Positions 6,380 through 7,521 of a DNA stretch of 7,521 nucleotides are shown one piece after another. Within the stretch, counting starts at the first letter, position 1, and every line of letters starts with the position of its first letter. The position numbers were made by a program, and so were the translations under genes. The notes under the pieces were generated by a model that did no database searches, had not been told where the DNA came from, and saw only the letters and a program-made list of their open reading frames with translations. Source of the stretch: Verrucomicrobiota bacterium (GTDB taxonomy: Bacteria > Verrucomicrobiota > Verrucomicrobiia > Chthoniobacterales > UBA10450); the NCBI GenBank assembly GCA_003221375.1, contig QHRI01000201.1:1-7521 (forward strand), read 5' to 3'.

Positions 6380-7521
6380 TGAAAAACTTTGCGAAATTTT
6401 TGCTATTTGTCCTGCTCGTAAGCGCGGGAATTTCTCTGCTATATGACTATCGCCTGAAGCATGGCGGCCTGAATCTGCCCTCCGCCCGCAAGGCGGAAAA
6501 GTACACACTGGCATCGAATCCGAGCGTGGATCCGAAGCAGGTCCCATCGCTGGAGACGTTGAACCGCGAGCGACGCGCACTCGTCAAAAGCGTGATCCCT
6601 TCAGTTGTAGCCGTGAAAACATCAAAGAAGGTTGCTGTCCAGCGTCAATACGAGCTTGATCCGTTCGAGTTTTTCTTTCGTAATCGGCGGCAACTTCGTA
6701 GTCCACGGGATGAGACCGTCGTGCAAAACTCGCTCGGCTCGGGTGTAATCGTTACAAACGAGGGACATATCATCACAAACAGTCACGTGGTCACCGATCA
6801 AGAAGGCAATCAGGTTGATCAAATTGAGGTGCAATTAAGCGATGGCCAGACGAAGAGGGCGCGCTTAGTCGGTGCAGATTCTGAGGTCGATCTCGCTGTG
6901 CTCAAGATTGACGATCCGAACGTCAAACCACTCAAACTTGCCGATTCAGACATGGTGCAGCCGGGAGATTTTGTTCTGGCCATCGGGAATCCATTTGGAT
7001 TCGAAGAAACCGTGACAGACGGAATCATCAGCTCGAAAGGCCGGCCGAACCGGACGGATTTCTTTGGTGATTTGATTCAAACCAACGCCGCGATTAATCC
7101 GGGGAACAGCGGCGGACCGCTGATCAATCTTCGTGGCGAAGTGATCGGAATCAACACGGCGATCGCTTCGACCACCGGCGGCTCGCAGGGAATCGGTTTC
7201 GCTATTCCATCAAACACAGTGCGCACCGCGTTGGAGAGTCTGCTCAAGCAGGGACGAATCATCCGCGGCTACCTCGGCATCCAGACGCGGGCGTTACAGC
7301 CCGATGAAACCAGCTCGGATACGGACGGAGTGACAGTCGCGGACGTGATGCCTGGATCGCCAGCAGCCCAAGCGGGAGTTCAACCAGGTGATGTCATCCA
7401 AAAATTCGATGGTCGTGATGTAAAAAATTTCAACGCGCTGCGAACCCTCGTGGCCCAGACCCCATTGAATAAACAAGTCGACCTGGAAGTTCTGCGTAAT
7501 GGGAAACCCCTCCAGGTGAAA
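6379..7521 (+). CDS. htrA: DegP/DegQ/HtrA-family serine protease, 3'-truncated by window edge
   Basis: 381 codons are visible with no stop before the window ends. The family comprises periplasmic proteases and chaperones that degrade misfolded envelope proteins. Residues 7-21 (FLLFVLLVSAGISLL) after a lysine-containing start form a signal peptide or membrane anchor; no clear A-x-A cleavage site is seen. A linker of about 45 residues follows. The trypsin-like domain has the complete triad: H136 in TNSHVV, D171 in EVDLAVLKI and S244 in NPGNSGGPL. IGNPFGFEETVTDGIIS and GIGFAIPSN are typical of the family. The LA loop contains DPFEFFFRNRR, as in Do proteases. A PDZ domain starts near residue 296 (RGYLGIQTRAL) with GSPAAQAGVQPGDVI and is still open at the edge; a second PDZ may follow outside. 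The ATG overlaps the recG stop (TAATG) with no close Shine-Dalgarno, suggesting translational coupling. Which HtrA paralogue this is cannot be decided. Confidence 0.92.
   Translation, partial: MKNFAKFLLFVLLVSAGISLLYDYRLKHGGLNLPSARKAEKYTLASNPSVDPKQVPSLETLNRERRALVKSVIPSVVAVKTSKKVAVQRQYELDPFEFFFRNRRQLRSPRDETVVQNSLGSGVIVTNEGHIITNSHVVTDQEGNQVDQIEVQLSDGQTKRARLVGADSEVDLAVLKIDDPNVKPLKLADSDMVQPGDFVLAIGNPFGFEETVTDGIISSKGRPNRTDFFGDLIQTNAAINPGNSGGPLINLRGEVIGINTAIASTTGGSQGIGFAIPSNTVRTALESLLKQGRIIRGYLGIQTRALQPDETSSDTDGVTVADVMPGSPAAQAGVQPGDVIQKFDGRDVKNFNALRTLVAQTPLNKQVDLEVLRNGKPLQVK

Noticed and set aside
1..7521. tRNA, rRNA, CRISPR array, insertion sequence, phage or defence genes
   Set aside because: I looked on both strands and saw no cloverleaf-like sequence, regularly spaced repeats, transposase or phage motifs; the repeats found are short and confined to gene edges.

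Overview
This window carries housekeeping genes at about 55% GC, with short intergenic gaps and few recognisable Shine-Dalgarno sites. It suggests a Gram-negative, menaquinone-using bacterium. The RecG C-terminal half (EESGPLPLF, LLYDKVAF, LVVIDEQHKFGVAQRA) and the short repeats at gene edges remind me of Verrucomicrobiota, but that is recollection and not a search. I see no tRNA, rRNA, CRISPR array, insertion sequence, phage gene or obvious defence system.

Layout. (1) 1-1841, plus strand: the 3' part of mqnE (aminofutalosine synthase, radical SAM), an 86-nt repeat-rich spacer, then mqnA (chorismate dehydratase). Both act in the futalosine route to menaquinone: MqnA makes 3-enolpyruvylbenzoate from chorismate and MqnE makes aminofutalosine from that product. 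(2) 1838-2368, minus strand: a small membrane-anchored DUF2939 protein, convergent with mqnA; the two stop codons overlap in TTAA. (3) 2369-2447: a divergent, partly AT-rich spacer. (4) 2448-6379, plus strand: recJ (single-strand 5'-3' exonuclease), then recG (branch-migration helicase) 3 nt later. Both serve recombinational repair and replication-fork rescue. (5) 6379 to the end: a DegP/HtrA-type periplasmic serine protease whose ATG overlaps the recG stop as TAATG. It runs off the 3' edge.

The main anomaly is recG. It is split into two frames by what looks like a net deletion of roughly 58 nt around 5352, between helicase motif Ia (APTQILAEQ) and the VGTHA segment. All other helicase motifs are intact in one frame or the other, so the lesion is either a recent inactivating deletion or an assembly error. 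Lesser points are a spacer between mqnE and mqnA with 7-nt tandem repeats that can fold in two ways and holds a copy of the 16S anti-Shine-Dalgarno core, a GATC cluster at the recJ-recG junction, and TTG/GTG starts without clear ribosome binding sites. I found no convincing undescribed multi-gene system here.
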